Below, piece by piece: positions 8,097 to 16,181 of a DNA stretch of 64,000 bases. Source of the DNA: Mesorhizobium qingshengii (lineage in GTDB: Bacteria > Pseudomonadota > Alphaproteobacteria > Rhizobiales > Rhizobiaceae); assembly GCF_900103325.1 (NCBI RefSeq), contig NZ_FMXM01000018.1, forward strand, positions 1 through 64,000. Reading direction: 5' to 3'. The stretch's first letter is position 1; each line of letters opens with the position of its first letter. The notes below the pieces were generated by a model. That model saw only the letters and a list, made by a program, of their open reading frames with translations, was not told the origin of the DNA and ran no database searches. Both the position numbers and the translations under genes were made by a program.

Positions 8097-9053
8097 ATGG
8101 CACTGAGAGCCGACGACCTCATCGACCGCCGCCGCTTGCGGCGCAAAGTGACATTCTGGCGCGTTGTCGCCATCGGCATCGTAGCACTCGGGGTGATTGC
8201 GCTTTCATCCTGGTTCTACGGCAACGATTTCAGCGGCTCGGCCGTCAATCATATTGCCAAGGTCAGGATCGAAGGCACCATCACCGAGGACGAGGAACTG
8301 ATCAAGCGGCTGGAAACCATCCGCCTGTCGTCGAAGGTGAAGGGCGTGATCCTGTCCATCGATTCGCCTGGCGGCACCACGGTCGGCGGTGAATCGATCT
8401 ATGACGAGGTGCGCAAGCTGGCCGCCGACAAGCCGGTGGTGGCGGAAGTCGGCACGCTCGCCGCATCGGCGGGCTACATGATCGCCAGCGCCGCCGATCA
8501 CATCGTTGCCCGCAAGACCTCGATTGTCGGCTCGATCGGCGTGCTGATCCAGTATCCCGACGTCAGCGGCCTGATGGACAAGCTCGGCGTCAAGCTGGAG
8601 GAGGTGAAATCCTCGCCGCTGAAAGCCTCGCCCTCGCCTTTCAAGCCGACCAATGACGACGAGCGCGCCATGGTCCGCAAGCTCATCCTCGACAGCTATG
8701 ACTGGTTTGTCGGCATCGTCGCCGAGCGCCGCAAGATGACCCGCGAGCAGGCGCTGGCGCTTGCCGACGGTTCGATCTTCACCGGCCGCCAGGGCGTCGC
8801 CAACGGGCTGATCGACGCTGTCGGAGGCGAGACCGAGGCGATCGACTGGCTGGCGACCAAGGGCGTCGATGCCAAGCTCAAGGTGGTCGAATGGAAGAAT
8901 ACGGAACGGCGAGGCGGTTTCCTGTTCTCGAAGGCGATGGCGCAAACGATCGGCAGCGCACTCGGTCTGCCTGCCTTCAGCGGCGACGTCATTCGCGAAC
9001 TCGGCGCCGACCGCTTGTTTCTTGACGGTCTCGTTTCCGTCTGGCACCCTTGA
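8097..9053 (+). CDS. sppA: Signal peptide peptidase SppA, 36-kDa type
   Basis: A 318-residue membrane-anchored serine protease of the S49 family that degrades cleaved signal peptides. One N-terminal membrane segment (about residues 20-42) is followed by the protease domain with IDSPGGTTVGGE, the nucleophile-serine region TLAASAGYMIAS, and the general-base lysine region SSPLKASPSPFKP. The length is that of the short single-domain SppA. ihfB follows 72 bases downstream on the same strand, an arrangement common in alphaproteobacteria. Confidence 0.93.
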   Translation: MALRADDLIDRRRLRRKVTFWRVVAIGIVALGVIALSSWFYGNDFSGSAVNHIAKVRIEGTITEDEELIKRLETIRLSSKVKGVILSIDSPGGTTVGGESIYDEVRKLAADKPVVAEVGTLAASAGYMIASAADHIVARKTSIVGSIGVLIQYPDVSGLMDKLGVKLEEVKSSPLKASPSPFKPTNDDERAMVRKLILDSYDWFVGIVAERRKMTREQALALADGSIFTGRQGVANGLIDAVGGETEAIDWLATKGVDAKLKVVEWKNTERRGGFLFSKAMAQTIGSALGLPAFSGDVIRELGADRLFLDGLVSVWHP

Positions 9054-9125
9054 GATGCGAGTGAAAAAAGCAAATAAAATCATCCTCATAATTTTGACCG
9101 CACTGCTTTCACGGGGACACGTCTC

Positions 9126-9410
9126 ATGATCAAGTCCGAACTTGTGCAGATTATTGCCACGCGCAATCCGCATCTTTTCCTGCGCGACGTCGAAAACATC
9201 GTCGGCGCGATCTTCGACGAGATCACCGACGCTCTCGCCGAGGGCAACCGGGTCGAGTTGCGTGGCTTCGGCGCTTTTTCGGTGAAAAACCGCCCCGCCC
9301 GCACCGGCCGCAATCCGCGCACCGGCGAATCCGTCGAGGTCGAGGAGAAATGGGTGCCGTTCTTCAAGACCGGCAAGGAGTTGCGTGAAAGGCTGAACGG
9401 CGGCAAGTAG
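9126..9410 (+). CDS. ihfB: Integration host factor subunit beta
   Basis: A 94-residue IHF/HU-family DNA-bending protein. MIKSELVQIIATRNPHLFLRD is the IHF-beta N-terminus, and the DNA-inserting beta arm carries the conserved GRNPRTGE motif around residue 65. It acts with IhfA (not here) in nucleoid architecture and is needed for many sigma-54 promoters. It lies between sppA and lapA, all in the same direction. Confidence 0.96.
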   Translation: MIKSELVQIIATRNPHLFLRDVENIVGAIFDEITDALAEGNRVELRGFGAFSVKNRPARTGRNPRTGESVEVEEKWVPFFKTGKELRERLNGGK

Positions 9411-9468
9411 GCGCGGCGTCAGCGCCAGACGGCCTTATCGGACAGGCCAGCTTCCGACGGAAAACATC

Positions 9469-9825
9469 ATGTTCAATCGCTTCATGCTCATCGTGGTCTT
9501 CGTGCCCCTGGCGATCATCCTGATCGCGCTCGCCGTCGCCAACCGCGACCTGGTCGCCTTCACCCTGGACCCGTTCAATCCCGGCAATCCGAAGCTGACG
9601 CTGACCCTGCCGCTGTTCATCTTCCTGTTCCTGGCTCTCGCCATCGGCATGATCGTCGGCAGCCTGGCGACCTGGGTCAAGCAGGGCCGCTACCGCAAGC
9701 TGGCGCGCCAGCGCGGCGTCGAAGCCGAAAACCTGCGTCAGGCGGTCAGCCGCACGCCCTCGGCACCGCAAGGCCCGGCCCCGGGATCGGCCCAAGGACC
9801 CGCATTGCCGAAGCCGACCACTTGA
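9469..9825 (+). CDS. lapA: LapA-domain (DUF1049) small membrane protein
   Basis: A 118-residue protein with two membrane helices (about residues 4-24 and 43-63) separated by a short loop with NRDLVAFTLDPF, the LapA/DUF1049 pattern, then a basic, possibly coiled tail (KQGRYRKLARQRGVEAENLRQAV). In enterobacteria LapA acts with LapB in control of LPS synthesis, but in alphaproteobacteria the role is not established. It probably belongs to the sppA-ihfB-lapA transcript. Confidence 0.85.
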   Translation: MFNRFMLIVVFVPLAIILIALAVANRDLVAFTLDPFNPGNPKLTLTLPLFIFLFLALAIGMIVGSLATWVKQGRYRKLARQRGVEAENLRQAVSRTPSAPQGPAPGSAQGPALPKPTT

Positions 9826-9849
9826 ACCGCTGGTCGGCGGTTTTCTTTC
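9814..9849 (+). terminator. Rho-independent terminator after lapA
   Basis: CCGACCA at 9814-9820 pairs with TGGTCGG at 9831-9837, and an alternative stem AACCGC (9825-9830) with GCGGTT (9837-9842). A T-rich tract TTTTCTTT follows. The structure overlaps the lapA stop codon. Confidence 0.6.
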
Positions 9850-9862
9850 CACGGAGTTTTCC

Positions 9863-10828
9863 ATGCTGACCATTTCGGCCGCCGAGGTCGATCATGCGCT
9901 GACCTTTCCCGGACTGGTCGAGACGCTGCGCACGGCGTTTCGCGAGGGTGCGGTGCAGCCGGTCAGGCATCATCATACGGTAGAGCGGCCCGACGGCGCC
10001 GCCTCGACCTTGCTCCTGATGCCAGCCTGGACCGATTTCCACGCGGCCGGCAGTTCGGCCGGTGGTCACGTCGGCGTCAAGATCGTCACCGTCTCGCCCG
10101 ACAACAACGCCATCGGCAAGCCGGCGGTGATGGGACTCTACCTCTTGCTCAATGGCGCCACCGGCGAACCCGAAGCCTTGATCGACGGACAACGGCTGAC
10201 ACAGTGGCGCACGGCATGTGCCTCGGCGCTCGCGGCGTCGTATCTCGCCCGCGACGATGCCTCGCGGCTGCTTGTGGTCGGCGCAGGCGCGCTGTCGCCG
10301 TTCCTCGCCAAGGCGCATTGCGCCGTGCGGCCGATCAAGACCGTCCGCATCTGGAACCGCACCCAGGCCAATGCCGAGAAGGTCGCGGCCGACCTGCGCG
10401 CCGAGGGCTTCGCGGCCAGCGCCGCGAGTGACCTCGATGCCGAACTTGGGCAGGCCGACATCGTCTCCTCGGCGACGATCACGACGACGCCATTGATCAA
10501 GGGCGCGCTGTTGCGCCCGGGAACCCATGTCGACCTAGTCGGCGGCTTTACCCCGACGATGCGCGAAAGCGATGACGACGCGATCAGGCGCGCGCGCGTC
10601 TATGTCGACACCCGCGCCGGCGCCACCAAGGAAGCCGGCGACATCGTCCAGCCGCTGGCCTCCGGCGTGCTGAAGCCGGAAGCCATCGTCGCCGACCTGC
10701 ATGAACTGGCGCGCGGCCAGAAGAAGGGCCGTGAGAGCACAAGTGAGATCACGCTGTTCAAGTCGGTCGGCGCGGCGCTCGAGGACCTTGCCGCCGGCAT
10801 TGCCGTCTACAAGGCGCTCAAGGCCTAG
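9863..10828 (+). CDS. Ornithine cyclodeaminase/mu-crystallin family enzyme
   Basis: A 321-residue NAD(P)-dependent protein of the OCD/mu-crystallin family, whose members include ornithine cyclodeaminase, alanine dehydrogenase and ketimine (pyrroline-2-carboxylate) reductase. The Rossmann segment is LLVVGAGALSPFLAKAH, where the usual GxGxQA reads GAGALS. The substrate-side segment LIDGQRLTQWRTACASALAASYLAR is typical. The exact substrate cannot be decided from sequence. Its stop codon shares a CTAG tetranucleotide with the convergent EVE gene. Confidence 0.85.
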   Translation: MLTISAAEVDHALTFPGLVETLRTAFREGAVQPVRHHHTVERPDGAASTLLLMPAWTDFHAAGSSAGGHVGVKIVTVSPDNNAIGKPAVMGLYLLLNGATGEPEALIDGQRLTQWRTACASALAASYLARDDASRLLVVGAGALSPFLAKAHCAVRPIKTVRIWNRTQANAEKVAADLRAEGFAASAASDLDAELGQADIVSSATITTTPLIKGALLRPGTHVDLVGGFTPTMRESDDDAIRRARVYVDTRAGATKEAGDIVQPLASGVLKPEAIVADLHELARGQKKGRESTSEITLFKSVGAALEDLAAGIAVYKALKA

Positions 10829-11262
10829 TTCACCGCCGCAACCTTTTGGGCGCCCATCGCCTCTGCGGTCAGGGCGAAATCAGCCGCGCTGATCGAAAAC
10901 AGGCCAAAGCGAAGCTGATACCCCCAGTTCGACCGGCCGGCGGTGAATTCCAGCCTGTCAAGCAGCGGCTTGATCGATGTTTCCTCAGCCCTCGCCCACT
11001 CGACATCACGGCGGAACGGCGTGAAGCCGCCGCCCATGTCGCCCTCATAGGGCTCGCCTTCCCGCACGGTGCCGATTGCCGTGAAGGCCTGCAGGCCGTC
11101 TTTCTCGCCCATAATGGTGGTTGGCGAATAATAGATGATGCCATCGCCGGGCTTGACGCGACGCAGGGGTGCCGCCTTGCCGTGATTGACCTGCATGAAG
11201 CCGGCGGCGCGGCCGCGCCGGACATGTTCGGCCGACGCCACCGCGATCCAGTAGGCGCTCAT
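10825..11262 (-). CDS. EVE-domain protein
   Basis: A 145-residue protein of the EVE (PUA-like) superfamily, predicted to bind modified bases in RNA or DNA. Typical elements are MSAYWIAVASAEHVRRG at the start, FMQVNHGKAAPLRRVKPGDGIIYYSP in the middle, and an EGDMGGGFTPFRRDV segment. The ATG at 11262 overlaps the stop of the upstream VOC gene (ATGA), so the two are translationally coupled. A longer frame to 11403 lies inside that gene and is rejected. The binding target is unknown. Confidence 0.85.
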   Translation of the reverse strand: MSAYWIAVASAEHVRRGRAAGFMQVNHGKAAPLRRVKPGDGIIYYSPTTIMGEKDGLQAFTAIGTVREGEPYEGDMGGGFTPFRRDVEWARAEETSIKPLLDRLEFTAGRSNWGYQLRFGLFSISAADFALTAEAMGAQKVAAVN

Positions 11263-11654
11263 TTCTGCTCCCCATCGGCCTGTGCCCCATCGGACAGCCA
11301 GTAGACGCGCAGGCGGTGGTTGTCGGGATCGAGCGCAACGAAAGTACGGCCGAAATCCAGGTTGGTCGGGGTCTGCAGGATCTTCAGCCCGCGCCCGGCC
11401 CAATCGGCATGGGCGGCATCGACCGCGTCAGGCGTATTCACCGCAAACACGATCTCGGCGCCGCCACCCGCGGCCGACGCTGCCGGCTCCACCGTGTGGC
11501 GCGACCAAAGGCCGAGCTTGAAGCCGTTGTCGAGCACGAACAGGACGAAGGTGGCTGAGCTTTCGACCGGCTCACGACCGAGCAGCCCGCCGTAGAAGGC
11601 GCCGCTCCGCTGCGGCTGGTCGACATAGAGGATGACGAAATTCGGGGATGTCAT
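11259..11654 (-). CDS. VOC-superfamily (glyoxalase/bleomycin-resistance-like) protein
   Basis: A 131-residue vicinal-oxygen-chelate fold protein. MTSPNFVILYVDQPQRSGAFYGGLLG is the first beta-alpha-beta half. A C-terminal GRTFVALDPDNHRLRVYWL is the second half, with the E-to-R type metal-site end seen in phnB-like members. It is coupled to the EVE gene by ATGA and lies 75 bases downstream of the WYL regulator, so the three form a likely minus-strand unit. The ATG at 11654 has GGAGAG upstream. Function is not predictable beyond the fold. Confidence 0.8.
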   Translation of the reverse strand: MTSPNFVILYVDQPQRSGAFYGGLLGREPVESSATFVLFVLDNGFKLGLWSRHTVEPAASAAGGGAEIVFAVNTPDAVDAAHADWAGRGLKILQTPTNLDFGRTFVALDPDNHRLRVYWLSDGAQADGEQK

Positions 11655-11729
11655 GAATTGCTCTCCAAGGTTCAACGTTTCGACTTGGCGAACTTAGGAC
11701 AGGCTACTGTCAGATTCTGGCAGTAGCCA

Positions 11730-12419
11730 TCATGAGCCGCGCGGCTTGTCGAGCGTTGCCCGCCATTCCTTGAGCAGCGCCTGGCGACGGCGCGGATAGC
11801 GCATGTCGGTGGCTTCGAGTTGCGCGATGCGGTCGGCGCGAAAATGGCGAAAATCCTGCCGCATCTCGCACCACGCCACCACCACCCGCACCTTGTCGAA
11901 GAAGGCCAGTGCGAACGGCCAGACCACGCGTTCGGAGGCGGCGCCGCCGGCATCGCGGTAGAGAAAGCCAAGCTTGCGTTCCTTGCGGATAGCCTGCCGC
12001 ACCAGGCCGAGATCGATGCCTTCGACAGCCTTGGCGGGCGGCCCGACCAGCAGCGTCGATGCATCGAGGTCCTCGCGCAGATCGTCCGGCAGCACGGCGG
12101 CAATCTTGGCCAGCGCGTTGGTGGCGGCGGCCGAAAGACGCTGGTCCGGTTGCTTGGCGACCCAGCGCGAGCCGAGCACGATGGCTTCGATCTCCTCGTC
12201 GCTGAACATCAGCGGCGGCAGCATGAAGCCGGGCTTGAGCACATAGCCCAGCCCCGGCTCACCCTCGATCGGCGCGCCCTGTCCCTGCAGCGTGGCGATG
12301 TCGCGGTAGAGCGTCCTGATCGAAATCCCGAGCTCATCGGCCAGCGCCTGCCCGCTCACCGGCCGGCGGTGCCGGCGCAGGCACTGGATCAGGTCGAGCA
12401 GGCGTTCTGAGCGGGACAT
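11730..12419 (-). CDS. YafY-like transcriptional regulator (HTH + WYL domain)
   Basis: A 229-residue regulator with an N-terminal winged helix (about 1-60; SRSERLLDLIQCLRRHRRPVS then ELGISIRTLYRDIATLQ) and a WYL-type ligand-sensing domain (about 130-215; VVWPFALAFFDKVRVVVAWCEMR), where the WYL core is degenerate. The start at 12419 gives the family N-terminus; an in-frame ATG at 12458 adds 13 unlike residues. It is probably a local regulator of the VOC and EVE genes downstream on the same strand, which is inference from position. Confidence 0.85.
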   Translation of the reverse strand: MSRSERLLDLIQCLRRHRRPVSGQALADELGISIRTLYRDIATLQGQGAPIEGEPGLGYVLKPGFMLPPLMFSDEEIEAIVLGSRWVAKQPDQRLSAAATNALAKIAAVLPDDLREDLDASTLLVGPPAKAVEGIDLGLVRQAIRKERKLGFLYRDAGGAASERVVWPFALAFFDKVRVVVAWCEMRQDFRHFRADRIAQLEATDMRYPRRRQALLKEWRATLDKPRGS

Positions 12420-12555
12420 CTGGTAGATTTGCCTGTTTCTTTGACATTGGTCCATCACCAGACGACATGAACCGGAGAGGCTGGCGCGGCGGACTTGGTT
12501 GCGAAGCCGGTTGCCCTATGCCAAAAGCGGCCACGCCGCTCGGAGATGGTCCTGC

Positions 12556-13638
12556 TTGAAGTCTTTTCGCGACAAACGCCGCGACAATCGCCCGCCCGCC
12601 AAGGGCGGAGCCGGAGAGGTGCGTCCGCATGAAGAGCGCGCAACGGCACGGCCGGACACCAGGCCGCGCGAACGGGAGGCCAGAGCCGATGACCGCTCCG
12701 AGCCGAAATCCGCACCGCGCATCCTTGCCCGCCGCGACGGCGCCCTGCCTGCCGAACACCTTCCGCTGATCCTCGAAGTGGCGCCGAATGCCGACTATGC
12801 GCTGCTCGACAGCGGCGCCGGGCAGAAACTCGAGCAGTACGGCCCCTACCGCATCGTGCGGCCCGAGGGCCAGGCGATCTGGCAAAAGGCCTTGCCGGCA
12901 AGGGACTGGGAGCGCGCCGACGCGATCTTCACCGGCGACACCGACGAGGAAGGAATCGGCCGCTGGCGCTTCCCCCGGACGCCGTTGGGCGAGACCTGGC
13001 CGATGAGGCATGACGGCATCGACTATCTCGGCCGTTTCACCTCGTTTCGCCATGTCGGCGTGTTTCCCGAGCAGGCCTCGCACTGGGACCACATGGCCGG
13101 GCTGATCGCGGCGGCGAAGCGGCCGGTCAAGGTCCTGAACCTGTTCGGCTACACCGGTCTTGCCTCGCTGGTGGCGGCTCGCGCCGGCGCCGAGGTCACC
13201 CATGTCGATGCTTCGAAGAAGGCGATCGGCTGGGCCCGTGAAAACCAGGAAATGGCCGGGCTCGGCAGCAAGCCGATCCGCTGGATCGTCGACGACGCGG
13301 TGAAATTCGCCGAGCGCGAGGAGCGCCGCGGCAGCCGCTACGACATCATCCTGTTCGATCCGCCGGCTTATGGCCGCGGTCCCAAGGGCGAGGTCTGGCA
13401 ACTGTTCGAGGACCTGCCGGGGCTGACCGACCTTTGCCGCTCGATCCTGACGCCGAAGCCGCTTGCCGTGGTGCTGACCGCCTATTCGATCCGCGCCTCG
13501 TTCTTCGCCATCCATGCCTTGATGCGCGACACCTTTGCCGGCATGGGCGGCAAGGTCGAATCGGGAGAGTTGATCATTCGCGAGAAATCCGCCGGCCGCG
13601 CGCTTTCCACGTCGCTTTTCTCGCGCTGGGTGGCCTGA
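12556..13638 (+). CDS. Class I SAM-dependent methyltransferase, rRNA-type (RlmI/RlmK-like)
   Basis: A roughly 360-residue methyltransferase. The first 55 residues are basic and low in complexity. From about residue 60 a PUA-like lead-in precedes the Rossmann methyltransferase fold, with VLNLFGYTGLASLVAARAG as SAM motif I, a DASKKAIGWARENQ acidic loop, and LFDPPAYGRGP as catalytic motif IV. The start is uncertain: TTG at 12556 has GGAG ten bases upstream and is preferred; ATG at 12499 in the same frame has no site. The next gene starts immediately at its stop codon, pairing two RNA-modification enzymes. The target nucleotide is not known. Confidence 0.85.
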   Translation: MKSFRDKRRDNRPPAKGGAGEVRPHEERATARPDTRPREREARADDRSEPKSAPRILARRDGALPAEHLPLILEVAPNADYALLDSGAGQKLEQYGPYRIVRPEGQAIWQKALPARDWERADAIFTGDTDEEGIGRWRFPRTPLGETWPMRHDGIDYLGRFTSFRHVGVFPEQASHWDHMAGLIAAAKRPVKVLNLFGYTGLASLVAARAGAEVTHVDASKKAIGWARENQEMAGLGSKPIRWIVDDAVKFAEREERRGSRYDIILFDPPAYGRGPKGEVWQLFEDLPGLTDLCRSILTPKPLAVVLTAYSIRASFFAIHALMRDTFAGMGGKVESGELIIREKSAGRALSTSLFSRWVA

Positions 13639-14496
13639 ATGAACGAGCGGCACGCAGGCGCACCCGGCCAGGTGAAGGAAGTCACCAGCCTCGCCAACCC
13701 CCTGGTCAAGGACATCAAGGCGCTGGCGCTGAAGAAATTCCGCGACCAGCAGAACGCCTTCATGGCCGAGGGACTGAAGCTGGTCATCGACGCGCTCGAT
13801 CTCGGCTGGCAGATCAGAACATTGGTTTTCGCCAAGGCCGGACGCGGCAACGCGGCGGTTGAGAAGGTCGCGGCGCGCACCGTTGCCGCCGGCGGCACGG
13901 TGCTCGAAGTGTCGGAAAAAGTGCTTGTCGCCATCACGCGCCGCGACAATCCGCAAATGGTGGTCGGCGTCTTTTCGCAAAAGTTCTTGGCCCTGAAGGA
14001 CATCCGTGCCCAGAGCGACGATGTCTGGGTGGCGCTCGACCGGGTGCGCGATCCCGGTAATCTCGGCACCGTCATCCGCACCGTCGATGCCGTCGGCGCC
14101 AGGGGCGTCATCCTGGTCGGCGACACCACCGATCCTTTTTCCGTGGAGACGGTGCGCGCCACCATGGGTTCGATCTTTGCCGTGCCGGTGGTCAAGGCGA
14201 CGACCGAGGCTTTCCTTGCCTGGCGAGGGGGGTTTTCAGGGCTCGTCGCCGGCACTCACCTCAAAGGCGCCGTCGACTACCGCTCGGTCGATTTTTCCCG
14301 CGGCCCAGTGCTGCTGATGATGGGCAACGAGCAGCAGGGACTGCCCGAAAGCCTGGCGGCAAGTTGCGATAGGCTGCTGCGGATTCCGCAAGCGGGCCGC
14401 GCCGATTCGCTCAATCTTGCGGTCGCCACCGGCATCATGCTGTTCGAGATCCGGCGCGCCGCGCTGAAGCTCGAACCCATCGTGGACCAGCAATGA
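13639..14496 (+). CDS. TrmH/SpoU-family RNA 2'-O-methyltransferase
   Basis: A 285-residue SPOUT enzyme. An N-terminal SpoU substrate-binding domain (about 12-110; SLANPLVKDIKALALKKFRD) precedes the knotted catalytic domain. Its three motifs are all present: DRVRDPGNLGTVIRT, GNEQQGLPE, and IPQAGRADSLNLAVATGIM. It transfers a methyl group from SAM to a ribose 2'-hydroxyl in tRNA or rRNA; which one cannot be told. It abuts the upstream methyltransferase with no gap and precedes lspA by 13 bases. Confidence 0.92.
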   Translation: MNERHAGAPGQVKEVTSLANPLVKDIKALALKKFRDQQNAFMAEGLKLVIDALDLGWQIRTLVFAKAGRGNAAVEKVAARTVAAGGTVLEVSEKVLVAITRRDNPQMVVGVFSQKFLALKDIRAQSDDVWVALDRVRDPGNLGTVIRTVDAVGARGVILVGDTTDPFSVETVRATMGSIFAVPVVKATTEAFLAWRGGFSGLVAGTHLKGAVDYRSVDFSRGPVLLMMGNEQQGLPESLAASCDRLLRIPQAGRADSLNLAVATGIMLFEIRRAALKLEPIVDQQ

Positions 14497-14509
14497 AGGT
14501 TACCCGCCC

Positions 14510-14992
14510 GTGAGATCATGGTCCCCCTACGCCCTGCTCGTCGTCGCGGCCATAGCGCTCGACCAGTGGGTAAAACACCTGGTCGAGACCGGTCTGCCCT
14601 TTCAGGAAAAGCTCGATCTCGTGCCATTCCTGGCATTGTTTCGCACCTACAACACCGGCATCGCCTTCTCGATGTTTTCCTCCTTCGGCGACATCGGGCT
14701 GATCGTCATCTCGCTTGCGGTCGTTGCCTTCGTGCTGTTCCTGGCAACGCGGATAGCGCCGTCCCAGATCCTTGCCCGCACCGGCTTTGCGCTGATCGTC
14801 GGCGGCGCGCTCGGCAATCTGATCGACCGTGCCATCTACGGCCACGTCATCGACTACATCCTGTTCCACACGCCGGTCTGGTCCTTCGCCGTATTCAACC
14901 TCGCTGACGCCTTCATCTCGGTGGGTGCGGTGCTGGTCGTCTTCGACGAACTCTTCGGTTGGCGGCGCGAGCCCAGACCTTCGAATGATTGA
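14510..14992 (+). CDS. lspA: Lipoprotein signal peptidase (signal peptidase II)
   Basis: A 160-residue four-helix inner-membrane aspartic protease that cuts prolipoprotein signal peptides after lipidation. The signatures are YNTGIAFS, GGALGNLIDRAIYGHVIDYI (first catalytic Asp) and AVFNLADAFI (second). It starts with GTG at 14510. It lies 13 bases after the TrmH gene, so it is likely co-transcribed. Length is normal. Confidence 0.95.
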   Translation: MRSWSPYALLVVAAIALDQWVKHLVETGLPFQEKLDLVPFLALFRTYNTGIAFSMFSSFGDIGLIVISLAVVAFVLFLATRIAPSQILARTGFALIVGGALGNLIDRAIYGHVIDYILFHTPVWSFAVFNLADAFISVGAVLVVFDELFGWRREPRPSND

Positions 14993-15048
14993 CCCCGCGC
15001 GGCCATCGCCGCACAGTCATGTCGTCAGCCAAGATCGCGGAGAAAAAA

Positions 15049-16038
15049 GTGCCCGAAACCTTCAAAGCCATCCTCGTTTCGCGTGACGCCGAGAAAAAGC
15101 AGTCGGTAGCAGTGACGGACCTCACCGAAGCCGACCTGATGGAAGGCGATGTCACCGTCGCGGTCGAGGCGACGACGGTGAACTACAAGGATGGCCTGGC
15201 GATCACAGGCAAGGCGCCGGTGATCCGCCGCTGGCCGCTGGTGCCGGGCATCGACTTCTCCGGGACCGTCATCTCGTCTTCCAATCCAGGCTGGAGCAAG
15301 GGCGACAAGGTGATCTTGAATGGCTGGGGCGTTGGCGAAACCCATTTCGGCGCCTATGCCGGGCGCGCGCGCGTCAAGGGCGACTGGTTGGTGCCGCTGC
15401 CGCAGGGCATGAGCCCGCATGATGCGATGGCGGTCGGCACCGCGGGCTATACCGCCATGCTCTGCGTCATGGCGCTGGAGCGGCACGGCATCCTGCCCGA
15501 TCGCGGCCCGGTGGTGGTGACGGGGGCGGCCGGCGGCGTCGGCTCGGTCGCGGTCTCGATCCTGTCCAGCCTCGGCTACCATGTCATTGCCGCCACCGGC
15601 CGCAATGCCGAAAGCCCCTATTTGATCAACCTTGGCGCCGCCGAAGTGATATCGCGCGACGAGCTTGCCCAGCCGGCCAAGCCGCTGGCCAAGGAGCGCT
15701 GGGCCGGCGGCGTCGACGCGGTCGGCAGCCACACGCTGGCCAATGTCCTGTCGATGACCTCCTATGGCGGCGCGGTTGCCGCCTGCGGCCTGGCCGGCGG
15801 CATGGACCTGCCGACGAGCGTCGCCCCCTTCATCTTGCGCGGCGTCTCACTGCTCGGCATCGATTCGGTGATGGCGCCGAAGGCGGTCCGCCTCGAAGCC
15901 TGGCGGCGCATCGGCACCGACCTCGATCTGCGGAAGCTCGCCAGCCTGTCGACGACCATCGGTTTCGACGGCATCATCGATGCCGCGCGCGACATCGTCG
16001 ACGGCAAGATCCGCGGACGCGTCGTCGTCGATATGTGA
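15049..16038 (+). CDS. acuI: AcuI/YhdH-like NADPH-dependent acryloyl-CoA (quinone-type) reductase
   Basis: A roughly 329-residue medium-chain dehydrogenase/reductase of the YhdH/AcuI group, which reduces acryloyl-CoA or similar activated alkenes with NADPH and lacks catalytic zinc. Features: TTVNYKDGLAITG, the GroES-like part with LVPGIDFSGTV, and the nucleotide-binding VVVTGAAGGVGSVAVSIL. I prefer the GTG at 15049, which has GGAG six bases upstream and gives the normal PETFKAILV beginning; ATG at 15019 and TTG at 14989 are alternatives. It follows lspA closely. Confidence 0.85.
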   Translation: MPETFKAILVSRDAEKKQSVAVTDLTEADLMEGDVTVAVEATTVNYKDGLAITGKAPVIRRWPLVPGIDFSGTVISSSNPGWSKGDKVILNGWGVGETHFGAYAGRARVKGDWLVPLPQGMSPHDAMAVGTAGYTAMLCVMALERHGILPDRGPVVVTGAAGGVGSVAVSILSSLGYHVIAATGRNAESPYLINLGAAEVISRDELAQPAKPLAKERWAGGVDAVGSHTLANVLSMTSYGGAVAACGLAGGMDLPTSVAPFILRGVSLLGIDSVMAPKAVRLEAWRRIGTDLDLRKLASLSTTIGFDGIIDAARDIVDGKIRGRVVVDM

Positions 16039-16181
16039 AGCCGTTCGACGACCTGCGGAACGTGGATGGAACCGCCACTTCGACGGCAAATCCGCGGCCG
16101 CCGCGGCGGAAAACGCTCATCCGCTAAAATTCGAACGATCCGCCGCAATCTTCCATAATCTCTGTCTGGCTAGGGTTTCGC

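Noticed and set aside
12334..13980. Open frame of about 550 codons on the minus strand over the WYL-methyltransferase-TrmH region
   Set aside because: It crosses three genes with clear motifs on their own frames and codes for nothing recognisable.
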